In this document: positions 20,968-32,784 of the stretch, in pieces
Numbering within the stretch: the first letter of the stretch is position 1
How the letters are laid out: the number at the start of each line of letters is the position of its first letter
Source: Solanum dulcamara
Lineage: Eukaryota; Streptophyta; Magnoliopsida; Solanales; Solanaceae
Assembly: GCF_947179165.1 (NCBI RefSeq)
Contig: NC_077239.1
Coordinates: 34,486,134-34,550,133 of the forward strand
Direction: 5' to 3'
Length of the DNA: 64,000 bases
The notes under the pieces: generated by a model
What the model saw: only the letters and a program-made list of their open reading frames with translations
The model's database searches: none
What the model was told of the DNA's origin: nothing
Program-made: the position numbers and the translations under genes

Positions 20968-23930
20968 TGTTACACCCCACTCTTTTTAAACTCGGGATGT
21001 CTCATAGGTTCCTTGGACATTAGCATGTGAGATGGATATGCTACGACACTATCAAATGACTTCAACGAGGGGAGGATGTGATACCCCATAGTAGAGAAGT
21101 TTGGAAATTGAATCATAAGAATTCGGAAGGAATTGGAGGCCAAGTAATGAGTCGTAGGAGTCGATTTAGCTACGTAAGCTACTAACTTGGAAGTATTACA
21201 CACTTAAGCTATTGGAGTACGTACCAAGCTTGCGTAGCATGGATTACATAGGCTCTTAAAATAAGACGAGATTACGAACCCACGAGGGAGGAAAAAATTT
21301 TGGACATGTGGCGACCTAGGAGGGTGACACATGGCAGAACCTCAAGTAGGAAGGTGACCCACCTACTTGGGGTCAAGTAGGTGACCCACCTGCCTGGGGG
21401 AGGTGGACCCCACTGCCAGGTGGCAGCACCCCATTGGCTGCTTGGTTGAGGTGGCCCAATAAGGGCCTGACACGTGTCACCCTTAGGGGATGACACGTGT
21501 TACCTCATATATATATGTGTATATGACTCTTCACTTGTTCATATATCCAAAAACATCATCCAAGCATGGAGAAAAAACGTGAGAGAGAGAGATAGAGAGG
21601 CATCCATGGTATTTGAAGTTTAAAGGTAAGTTTCTCAATTTTCTTCCGTGAATTAATTATATAGGGTGTGCCTTAAGTACGTGGATACGTATATATGTAT
21701 TTTAATATGTTCATGGAACTAAAACTCCAGCTTTGCAATTGGAATTTGGAAGAAGAAAAAGGAGAAAAACGTGAAAGGGGCAAGGGAGAAGGGCTACGGA
21801 TTTGACCCTTTTTGGGTAAGCTTCCGGGTTTCATTCCGTGAACTAATTATTTAAAGTATCCCTAAGTTGTATATTGGTGTTTAATAACCTAAAATTTCGA
21901 TTTGGGGCAGCAAGGAAGTGAAACAAACAGCCGCTCCAGTTCAACGCGTTGAAGAAGTTCCGAGGCACAATTTCGGCTAGTTTTAGCCAATTTCGGGAAA
22001 GGTAAGTTCTTCCCCTTTAATTTGAAGTTTATGAGGTTAAATTAGGGTGTATTATACACCTTAGGATCTTCTGGAAGTTGGGGAAAAGGCTTGAATAGTT
22101 CGGCATTCGAAATAAGCTAAAACATAGTCGCTATAGTTGAATTGTCGTCGAAATAAAGTATTGCCCTTGTGAAGTACTGCTGCAGGGGTATGGCTTGTTG
22201 TTGCAGGGCCTAAATATGATATAATGTGGGTTAGGGTGCTGATGGTTGAGGACAAATGACCCCCCGTTGCGTATAATTAAAGGCATTACAAAATAAAGGC
22301 TAGACGCCCTATTGTGATATCATATTTTTGAATAAGTCATTTGGAGTTATGTTGTATATTGTTGGTATGAATTGCTGCAGGTTGTTGTTTTTGGTTGGCT
22401 GTAGGTCTTAGGGACCTAATTGGAAATTCGGATAGGGCACATTATAGGGGAGGTGCTGCCCAATTTTCATTAACGCCTTAACAAACTAAAGAATTAGTCG
22501 AGGAAACGACTAAGGAAATGGACTCCATAAATACTAAGGCGTAACCTAGGATGATGGAAAGTTAAGAGTAGTTGATATTTGTATTGATTTCCTATTGAAT
22601 AATTTCAGAAGACGACTAGACAAGCAGTATAAAGGGTAACTCCCAAGAGGTATGTGAAGCTCTCTTTTGGTGTGTTTTTGGAATAAGTATGTAGAGCTAT
22701 TCTTCTTTTCTTTTGGCATATCTTAGATGTAAGTTATAAATGATATGTATATGATATTTGGGATTCAATCCATTCATAAAGCCCTGAGTATGAGTCGAGA
22801 CCCTCATTTACTTCGTGATATCAGAACACCTGCAATAGCTGAGTCATTGCCTTTAAGTCTTCTATGTGATGAAAAGTAGTACATGTAAAGCCTCTTTCTT
22901 CTTTACTTTACTTCGTGATATCAGAACACCTGCAATAGCTGAGTCATTGCCTTTAAGTCTTCTATGTGATGAAAAGTAGTACATGTAATACCTCTTTCTT
23001 CTTTCCTTTAGGATGACTTAACCTTTAAGTGAAATAATATATGATATGGGTTTAGAGGTAATTCCATTTATGAACTCGTGACTTGTAGTCACTTCTGACC
23101 ATTTAGAGTCTGAAAGTAGTCGAGCCATTATTCTTGAGCCTGCTATATAGTGAATAGTAAGTGGAGATACAAGCTCCTTTTCTTGAAGGCTCTAAAATGA
23201 TCAATGTCTCTTACTGCATAACTATGTCTCTGATTGCATAACTGTGTCTTTGATTGCATAAACCATGTTTCTGATTGCATAATCTATGTGGCATTGTCTT
23301 GATGCATGTCTGTGATTCCTGAGGCCCCAACCGATATAAGCCTAATGACATCTAAAGGGCACTTCGGATAAGTACCTTCCTAGTCTTCAAATGACGGTTC
23401 ACTTGACAGTTTTATCGAGTCTCAGATAATGACTTAGTTGCATATGGTTTCTCACTACTCTACTCGTGTATACTGTAACCCATCCTTCCTCGAGTCCCAC
23501 GATGGGCCAGGAACATTATCGTGCACATTTTTACTACTTCTTTCACCGCATCTTGGGCCGGATGTGTATAGTTCCACACACGAGGAGACGATGTCGTACG
23601 TGAGGTATGATATATGTTATATGTTATGTGATAGTATATGTGGCGGAATAAGGAAGGAACACCGAGTCCCTCCTTAGAGGGCCAGGTATGGTATGTATAT
23701 TATGATGGTACGCTATAGACGTACACTACTACATTCACCGAGTCTCTCACTAAAGGGCCGGATACTTTAAGTAGGCATGCATATGAGATCAGAGTGATAC
23801 ATTGTGACCTCGAGCCCCATAGTGAACTGGGTGTAATACGATGATATGTGTGATAAGATGATATCGTGTACGAGGATATGATACCATATACGATGATATG
23901 ATACCATATATGATGATATGATACCGTATA
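20968..23930 (+). repeat. LTR B3, right end missing
   Basis: It is colinear with B1 and B2 for 2,963 bp, then stops inside the GATATGATACCGTATA repeat; the final 700 bp or so, including the GTGACA end, are absent. The sequence switches to A LTR at a shared GTATA (23926-23930). It contains a private 100-bp tandem duplication at 22807-23006. Sub-features: hairpins 21345-21405, TATA 21506-21522, 21-bp repeats 23205-23285. Confidence 0.88.
22807..23006 (+). repeat. 100-bp tandem duplication private to LTR B3
   Basis: The block starting TTTACTTCGTGATATCAG at 22807 is repeated at 22907 with only a few changes. LTRs B1 and B2 have it once, so it arose after the LTRs separated. Confidence 0.9.
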
Positions 23931-26211
23931 AGTTCTGTTGGTTGCAGCCACATCACATCCCATTTCGTGGGGTTAAGATTTTACGAAATATAGATTGAAA
24001 ACAGTATTTTGAAGTCATAGTTTGAGCGGGCTATTTGGGACTTGTTTTGTGTAATGTTGAAGTGGTGTAAGTATGTATTGTCTGCTGGTTGTTGTTACTA
24101 ATATGGATTCTAACGTTTGGAGGCTAATTGGAAGTTCGAATAGGGCGAGTTATAGAGGAGATGCTGCCCGAATTCTGTTAACTTCTTTACTAACTAATAG
24201 ACTAGTCGAGACTAGTTAAGAAAGGCGAATAAGGAATAGATTCCTACGGGTGCTTGGTTATAGATTTAGAAGCTGAAAAGTTAGAGGTTATTAATATTAG
24301 TATTACCTTCGTGTTAAATAGGTTCGGAGGACAATGAGACAAGCTGGGTTAAAAGCAATTAATAAGAGGTATGTAAAGCTTATCTCTTCTTTTCTTTTGG
24401 CATGTCTTCAAGCTAAGTAATGAATGATATGAGCTTGAGGATAAATCTACTCATAAATTCCAAGTATAATTCACAGTTCTTATTTACTCCTTTATGAAAG
24501 TACTCTCACAGAAATTGAACTAGGGCCCTCAAGCCTTCTATATTAGGGAAAGTAGTAAGTATGTGAGGCTATCCACCTTTCTCTTAGCATGTCTCTGATG
24601 TAAGTATGATATGTATATGAAATGTGGGGAAAAATCTACTTATGAAGCTCTGAATATGATTCACGACTCCTACCTACTTCTTGAAGTGAGAGCTCCTATG
24701 CTAATTGAGTTAGTATCTCTCACTGTCTCCTAGATGATGAAAAGCAGAGGGTATGTAAGGTTTAACTCTTGTCTTCTCTTGGCATGTATTAGCCATAAGT
24801 GGATGGTATATGTAATGTGGGGATAATTCCATTCATAGAACCCTGAGTATGGTGCAAAATTTTATTCACTTCCCGATGTTAAAATTCCTGCAATAGTTGA
24901 GTTATGGTCTTGTAAGCCTTCTACATGATGAAAAGTATTACCCGTGAAGCCTATGTCTCCCTTCTCTTGAAATGTCTTAGTGTAAGTAAAGCAACGTGTG
25001 ATATGAGTTAGAGATATTTCCATTTATAGATTCTGGATGTAACTCATGACTTGTACTCACTTTTGAATGATAAGGTCCTTAAAGTAGTTGAACTACGACC
25101 CTTGAGCCTTCTATAGGTTGAATAGTGTTGGGATGTGTAAGCTCCTATACCTAGGGGCTCTTGAACATGCTTTATGGTGATATCTGAGGGATGTTTTATA
25201 TGTTACAGAGTTTTACGTGCACGTGTATATATTATGATATATATAGATCGGGTCAAATGTACCTCAGCATATTTTGCTATATAGAGATCGGGTCGTACGT
25301 TCCATGCCATGATATATTATATACAGATTGAGCCATCGTACCTCAACATTATTATACGATATATAGATCAGGCCGTCATACCTCTGCATTATTATATGAG
25401 ACACGAATTGAGCTATTATTCCTCGGCATTATTATATGATTTGTGGATCAGGCCGTCGTTCCTCGGTGTGTACTTGTTATATATATGGATCGGGTTGTAC
25501 GTTCCACTGTGCTAATGGTACATATGTGCTTATGATGGCAAAATGATGTAGTTCTTACATCGAGTCCCTGAATGGGCCGGATATAATACGTGATGATAAT
25601 ATGTATGCCTTTATTTTATAAGATGTAGGTACGGTAGATGGATAAATGTTATACTTGCCCCCTGCATCCCTATTTCAGTTGTTGTCTCAGTTATGATATT
25701 TTATTCTTTATATACTCAGTACATGTATCGTACTGACCCCCTTTCTTCGTAGGGCTGCGTTTCATGCCTGCAGGTACAAATGTTCATTTCAAAATCCGTT
25801 AGCTTAGGAATTCCGCTCAGCTATGTATGAAGTGCTCCACTATTCCGGAGCCTAGCTTTTTGGGTATTGGTCCTCCTATGTATATATTTGTTTGTTCAGG
25901 GGTATGGAGGGGCCCCTATACCGCCACATGTTGTTGTTACTATTCTTAGAGGTCTGTAGACATATGTATGTGGGTTGTGTGTGAGTTTTGTTCGATTATG
26001 GTTGTATGATGAGTTGTAAACGTTATGATGTTATGGCAGCCTTGTCAGCTTGCTTGCCCTTTCATGACATGATACAAATAAAAGAGGCTACACGTGTATG
26101 AAAATTTTATCACCCACTGGGGTTCATACGTATAGTGCTTATATCTGATAGTTCTGTATACGACGGTCCAGGTCAGACCCCAGTCGCGGTCTACAGGGTT
26201 GGGTCATGACA
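23926..26211 (+). repeat. LTR A2, right part (or right part of another A LTR)
   Basis: Matches LTR A1 from base 521 to its end and finishes GGTTGGGTCATGACA. It has the A-type minisatellite at about 25230-25510. What follows (26212 on) is element C in antisense, so element A appears to have landed in C. About 175 bp of A LTR also lie left of element B. Confidence 0.85.
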
Positions 26212-26479
26212 CATACCATAATTATCACAATACGGAACACTTAATCTTCCTCCAATCTTCCCTAACTCATCCATTGAGAGCTATGAACTTTACTCAATAT
26301 CATTTCTCTTAGGCCATCTATATTCGAAACTTCTAAGAAACCTTGGTAACGGAATGCTCCATCTCCCCCTTGTGAGAGAACCTTGATCTTCTCATCAACC
26401 ATCAAGTTTTAATGAACTACCAATCATAATTCCTAGCCATCTCAAACAAGAACACCACCCTCATTAGCGTCACTCAAAC
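26212..26479 (-). pseudogene. Integrase N-terminal linker remnant, element C
   Basis: On the minus strand the decayed chain reads GVSLSDANEGGVLV, then IKVLSQGGDGAFRYQGF and NIDGLREMILSKVHSS, which is the linker just before and at the start of Ty3/gypsy integrase. Several stops interrupt it. It lies directly beyond the protease remnant, so the whole reverse transcriptase and RNase H region has been deleted from C. Its far end is cut by the end of LTR A2. Confidence 0.75.
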
Positions 26480-26526
26480 TTACCCCGAAATACCGAGTCA
26501 CATAAGGGTATTAACCAAAATAGGCT

Positions 26527-27768
26527 CTAGAAAATTTTAGGACATATATCAAATCGTATAGAAAGGTAAGGAGTAACAAAAGATAATGTGTCACATGGAT
26601 CAATTAAAACATAAACATCAAATTCAAACACCCACAACTTACCCGTAATCACATCAGAAGACTCCTCAATATCTTTCCTAGCTTGAAGTGCATAGAACCT
26701 ATTATGGCGTGGGCCGCCACCTTGTTGAGCTTGTCCACATTGAGTAGCTTGCCTTTGAGGATGTATTTATCTACCCTTGTTTGGAAATTTGGAGACCTTG
26801 TGCCCCATTTTACCACATCTAAAACAAATGCCCATTCCCATCAAACACTTACCCCCATGATTCCTTCCATACTTGGTGCTTATAGGGATAGTAGTATCAC
26901 TATCATTCACACCTCCATATTGGACCTTAGGGTATGGCACTCTATCCTTATCAAATCTTTTTCCCAAAGATTGAGAGGAACCTTGACCATGGAATCTTTG
27001 GCCTTGTTGAAAATATCCATTATCCTCACTGGTCTTAGCATTAGAAAACCCGCCTTCAAACCGAGCCCTCTTAGACTCCCTCATCTTTCTATCTTCAAGC
27101 TTCTCTCCTTCTATTTGTTTAGCATAGGTCATGAACTGAGATATGTCCATTTCTTTCACAAGCATAGTGGCTCGGCATTCTTTAGCTACTAACTTGGACA
27201 TCCCCGAAATGAACTTACTCATTTGGGCATGAGAATCAACTACCAAAGAAGGATCATACTTGGAAAACCTTGTGAATTTGAGGGTATACTCCCTCGTACT
27301 TATATTACCTTATTTTTGGTTGATAAACTCCAACACCCTTGCCTCCCCAAACTCAGGTGGAAAGAAACAGTCAAGAAAAGCAACTTTGAAATCCTCCCAA
27401 CCTATAGGGCCTCTTTTAATCCTTTCGATCTTCCATTGGTCAAACCACACTCGAGCGACATCCTTAAGTTGGTAGGCCTCTATATTCACCTTCTCTTCCG
27501 AAGACATCCCCATAATATCCGTAATATTATATACCTAATAAAAAAATTCTTGGGGATCCTCGTCCCCTTCTAAACTATGGAACTCAGGATGGTTCATCCT
27601 TGTGAAGTTTATAACTCTTGAAGCCAGTGTGATCACATTTGGAGGAGCCATTACTCCATGGTTGGCAACTATGTGATCTATCATAGTGATAGCGGTCCAA
27701 AACTCCTCATTAGTTACTTGATTGGGAAGAGGACCGTTAGCTTGAGGGATTTGTCTTCTTGGAGGCAT
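26527..27768 (-). pseudogene. gag-protease of Ty3/gypsy element C, three in-frame stops
   Basis: One continuous minus-strand frame of 413 codons begins MPPRRQ at 27768. The gag part shows FTRMNHPEFHSLEGDEDPQEF, then MSSEEKVNIEAYQLKDVA, VWFDQWK and FPPEFGEARVLEFINQK, typical of the plant retrotransposon gag domain. A single zinc knuckle CFRCGKMGHKVSKF near residue 325 has Phe for the last Cys. The protease part has VLIDPCDTLSFVTPY, where the usual DPGA active-site segment is DPCD. Stops are TAG at 27535-27537, TAA at 27307-27309 and TAA at 26764-26766; no frameshift is seen. It has kept its frame much better than the other polyproteins here. The assignment is firm; activity is excluded by the stops. 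Confidence 0.88.
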
Positions 27769-27876
27769 GTTTTGAAAATCACAAAGAACAATCATTAGGA
27801 GAAAAGGGCTTAGAGCATCACTCTATTGCATGATATAAATCATGAAAGAAGTGAGAATTTCTAAAACATCTCATAG
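27769..27876 (-). other. Leader remnant upstream of gag, element C
   Basis: About 100 bp between the gag start and the boundary with LTR G. No PBS is present; the original 5' LTR of C has been removed or lies elsewhere. Confidence 0.45.
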
Positions 27877-29684
27877 TGTTATACCCCGTACCTTTATGCT
27901 TTGGAACATCTTCTTAAGCTTCTTGAAAGATATCTCATGACCCAGATTATCTATAACATGATTAAATAACTCTAAGGAAGGGAGGACGTGATGCCCCTTG
28001 AGAGTGAAGAAGGTTGGAAATAGGTCTATAAGGATTTGAAACGAATTGGAGGTCGAGAAATGAGTTGTTGGACTCGACTTACTTACATAAGCTACCAACT
28101 TGGACAACTTACATAACTAAGCCACTGGAATACATGTTGAGCTTACGTAACAAGGATTACATGGGCTCCTAAAGTAAGACGAGATTACGAACCCATGGGA
28201 GAGGCAGAAGGAGGCGTAGCACCTACTCGGAAGCAAGCAGGTGATGCACCTACTTTGACTAAGTAGGTGATGCACCTACTTGGACCAAGTAGGTGACACA
28301 CCTACTTGAGGTGGGTCCCACACCGCCACATGGCAGCCTTGGAGGCTAGGTATGGATTAGTGGCCCAATAAGGGCTTGACATGTGTCACCCTTAGGGGCT
28401 GACACGTGGCACTTCCTAAGGAACCATATATATGTATGCTAATGAATCTTAAGTCATTATTTATCCAAAATCAGCCCAAAACATAGAGAGAAAAACATGG
28501 AGAAGAGGAAGGGAAGGAGGCAGCCATGGTTTAGAAGAATTAAAGGTGAGTTCTTCACTTCTCCTCCATCAATTAGTTATCTACGGTGTTCCTCAACTAT
28601 GTGAAGGTGTATATGTGTATATTATGATGCCTACGGAACCATATTTTCAGTTCTACACTTGGAAAACTGAGAGAAGCTTAAAGAAAAAATGCTAGGGAAC
28701 AAACCCATTTTTGAATTAAACTGCTGTTAGTAAAACGAGTATAACTCCTTGTGTAAGGCTTCAGTTTTAAGTGATTCAAGATGTTTTGGAAAAATATTTC
28801 ATTGGGATATAACTTTCATTTAGACTCTACAACCCAGTTTTGCTTTTCTCTCCTCGAAAAATGGTGGTGAAGCATGGGGGATCTGCTGTCCAGATTGTAT
28901 TTTGGAAATCCTACACGGACACCTGTGAGTATTTTGGTCATATATTTTCGTAAAAAATTGCTGTAGGGGTAATTCAAAATTTTTTGCGACCTTGATACAC
29001 ATGTCTATAACTTTCATTGAGGCCACAAATCCTATTTCCCTCAATTACCCCTCCGAAACTAAGCGACATTATAAGACAGTGGGCTTTCCAGATTTCACGT
29101 TTTGGATAGTTTTGGCGAGTTTGACAAGTTTAACGTAAGGTAAGGCCTTTCCTTTTAAATTGGAGTTTATGGTGTTGTTATAGAGGGTATTATACATTGT
29201 GTAAGTGGCTGTAAATGTGAAAATATGATAAATATGTTTGACGCCCGAAATAAACTAAATTGGAGTCGCTAGAAGTGAATTGTCGTCGAAATAAAGTGTA
29301 GTTCTTGTAAGTTGTTGCTGCAGGGGTGTAATGTATTGTTGCAGGGCCTAAATGCGTTCTAAAAGGGGTGTGTATGCTGCTGGTTTCAGCAACAAGACCC
29401 CTCATTGTGTATAATCAAAGGCGTTACAAAATAAAGGCTAGATGCCCTATTGTCCTACCGTATTTTTGAATAAGTCGTTTGGAGTTTATGTTGTATATTG
29501 TTGGTGTGAATTGCTGCAGGTTGTTGTGGTTGATTGGCTGTAGGTCTTAGGGACCTAATTGGAAATTTGGATAGGGCACATTATAGGGGAGGTGCTGCCC
29601 AATTTTCGTCGACTCCTTAGCGAATAACAGAACTAGTCGGGGAAACGACTAAGGAAATAGATTCCATTAATACTAAGATGTAAC
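27877..29684 (+). repeat. LTR G, left half
   Basis: Starts TGTTATACCCCG, has hairpin repeats (28228-28320), TATA-like CATATATATGTATG (28424-28436) and an AAAGGTGAGTTC donor-like site near 28545. From about 28640 it matches the D LTR including a D-type block at 28740-29150 that B lacks. Its first 100 bp resemble A and J LTRs more than D. It stops at 29684, where an inverted LTR begins. No polypurine tract precedes it. Confidence 0.8.
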
Positions 29685-32600
29685 TGTCACGACCCAACCC
29701 CGTAGGCCGCGACTGGGGCCGGACTTGGACCCCCCGTATACCCAACTACCAGTTGTGATCAAATTACACTGTAAATAAAACAATATTATATAACAGAGCC
29801 CCATTGGGCGACAACATTTTCATGAATTTGTAGCCCTTTTCTTTTATATCACAACATGACAGGGCACGCAAGCCAACAAGGCTGCCATAACATAATAACA
29901 TATACCATGTAGACCGAGTTGAATCAAACTGACATACACAACCCATATATATATGTCTGCAGACCTCTAAAAATATAAATGACAACATATGGCGGGATAG
30001 GGCCCCCGCCGTACCCTAGAATAGACAAAACAATATTATACACCAGTGGACAGTATCAAAAACTAGGACCTAAAATAATGGAGCCTTTTCCAGCTGAGCT
30101 GCATGAAATCCTCAGATGACGGACTCCCAAACCTGTATCTGTACCTGCGGGCATGAACGCAGCCCCCCAGGAAAAGGGGTCAGTATGACATATGTACTGA
30201 GTATGTAAAATGTAACATAATACACTAGAGGTATATTCAAAACAGAGAAGCAGGGGGATAAATTATTAAATTGAAGTCATGTACCTGTACTCTGTGAATC
30301 ACAAAAGCATGCATGCTCAATTTATACAATATAGCCGGCCCTTTCAGAGGTCTAGTGAATCACATCTGTAGGACCATCATAGGCCCGGCGCCATCACCAC
30401 CTTATTACAACACATCATCATATATATACATACGTACCCAGCCCTCTAGTGAGGGGCTCGGTGACCAATGCAGTGAATTGTGCATGACAACGTACCCGGC
30501 CCGGGACTCGGTGAAAGAAGTGTTACAGTATACACGAGTAGAGTCGTGAGTAACTATATGCAATTTAAATCATTATCAGAGACTCGACCAAATAAGAAAG
30601 TTACGCTTTTGTTTGAGGACCCGAGTAACGGTGTAGTCATCTTGAGTGTCCTCTAAATACCATTATGGGCTGTCTCAAAAGTGATCTCGGGGACCCTAGA
30701 CATGTATTAACGTAGGGCCAAATAATTTATGGAATCAAAAACGCTTAATCTCGTATAGTATTTAAGACTTAGAGCCTGTACATTTGGTCCCTCTTTAATA
30801 TATACAAGTTTCCAGGGAAATAGTTCAACCACTATCAAAGTTCGATGTTCAAAAGTAAATAAGAAATATTTAAGAATGGAGTTACCCCAGAGTTTAGATT
30901 ACATTTAACTTACAGCTAAACAGAGACATGCCCAAGAGAAGAAAGAGAATAAGCTCTATGTAGTCTGTACTTTCTTTCAGATGACCTTCATACACATATT
31001 TCATATCCGGCCCATTATGGGGCTCGGTGATCCATTATGGCATTCAAATTTCACTTTCGTACCAAATACATATCAAGAGAAGGGAAAGATAGTTTCCCAT
31101 ACACTACTCTTTAGCACGTAGAAGCCTAAACAGGCAATACTCAATTCTTGTAGGGGTGTCAACACTTAACTGTAGTTAGGGATTATGGGGCATACCTGGA
31201 GTTCTGGGAGTGGAATTATTCCCACATTCCACGTACAATTCACTTAAGGCTAAGACTTGCCAAAAGGAAAGAAAGATAACTGTATGTGCTTATACCAAAA
31301 CATGCCACGAGAAAGCTTTACATACCTTGTCTGAATTATTCCTTATCCTGCTTGCCTCGTCATCCTTTGAACCTATTCAACATGAAAGTAGTATTAATAT
31401 CAACCCCTTTTACTTTTCAGCACCCTAGGTTACATGTTAGTATTAATGGAATCTATTTCCTTAGTCGTTTCCCCGACTAGTTCTGTTATTCGCTAAGGCG
31501 TCGACAAAAATTGGGCAGCACTTCCCCTATAATGTGCCCTGTCCAAATTTCCAATTAGGTCCCTAAGACCTACAACCAACCAACAACAACAACCTGCATC
31601 AATTCAGACCAACAATATACAACATCAACTCCGAACGACTTATTCAAAAATACGGTAGCACAATACGGCGTCTAGCCTTTATTTTGTAACGCCTTTCATT
31701 ATACGCAACGAGGGGTCATGTGGATTCAACTAGCAGCACCCTAACCCACATTAGAACATATTTAGGCCCTGCAACAACACATCAAACCCCTGCAGCAGCA
31801 CCTCACACGAACAACACTATCCTTTGACGACAATTTAACTATAGTGATTCCAATTTAGTTTATTTCGAATGTCGAGCATTTCTACAACGTTCTTAAACTT
31901 CCAGCAGGATACAAGGGGTGTAATACACCATATAACAATACCATAAACTCAAATTTAAAAGGAAAGGTCTTACCTTAGGTTAAACTTGTCAAACTCGCCA
32001 AAACTATCCATAATGTGAAATCTGGACAGCCCACTGTCTTACTTGTCGCTTAGTTTCGGAGGGGTAATTGAGGGAAACAGGATTTGTGTCCTCAATGAAA
32101 GTTATATACATGTGTATCAAGGTCGCAAACAATTTTGAATTACCACTACAACAATTTTGTACGAAAATATATGACCAAAATACCAAAAGCAGTCCGTGTA
32201 AGATTTCCAAAACCAAAATCTGGACAGTACCTCCTCTACCCTTCATCACCCTTTTTGGAGCTGATACAAGTAAAACTGGATTTTGGAGTCTAAATGAAAG
32301 TTATAGAACCATGAAATAACTTTCCAAAACATATTGAATAACCCAAAATGAAGCTATACACAAGAAGTTATACCAATATTACTAACCACTGTCCCTTCCA
32401 AAAACGGGTTTGTTAACTAGCGTTTTCTCTTTAAGTTTCTCTTAGTTTTCCAAGTGTAGAACTGAAAATATAGTTCCGTAAGCATCATAATATACATATA
32501 TACACCTCCACATATTTTAGGAACGTCGTATATAATTAATTCATGGAGAGAAAATTAGAAAACTCACCTTTAAACTTCAAACGCCATGGCTGCCTCTCTA

Positions 32601-32784
32601 TCTCTCTTTCTCACGTTTCTGTCCAATTTTTCCCAAGTGTACAGCTAAAGAAATGACTTCTTAGTCATTATAATATACATATATATACATATATATATAT
32701 CTCCACGTGCTTGAGGAATACCGTAGCTAATTAATTCACGGAAGAAAATCAAGGAACTTACCTTAAACTTTCTCCAACCATGGC
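29685..32784 (-). repeat. LTR H, D family, inverted, 5' truncated
   Basis: Starts on the plus strand TGTCACGACCCAACCCC, the reverse complement of the usual LTR end, and runs through the hairpin array (30340-30530), the D-type block (31990-32400) and two leader units to CCATGGC at 32784. The first few hundred bases of the LTR, including U3, are missing. It is close to the D LTR and meets D 5' LTR head-on at a shared TGGC. Confidence 0.85.

Noticed and set aside
26683..27192. 169-codon plus-strand frame
   Set aside because: It is the antisense shadow of the clear gag frame of element C on the minus strand.
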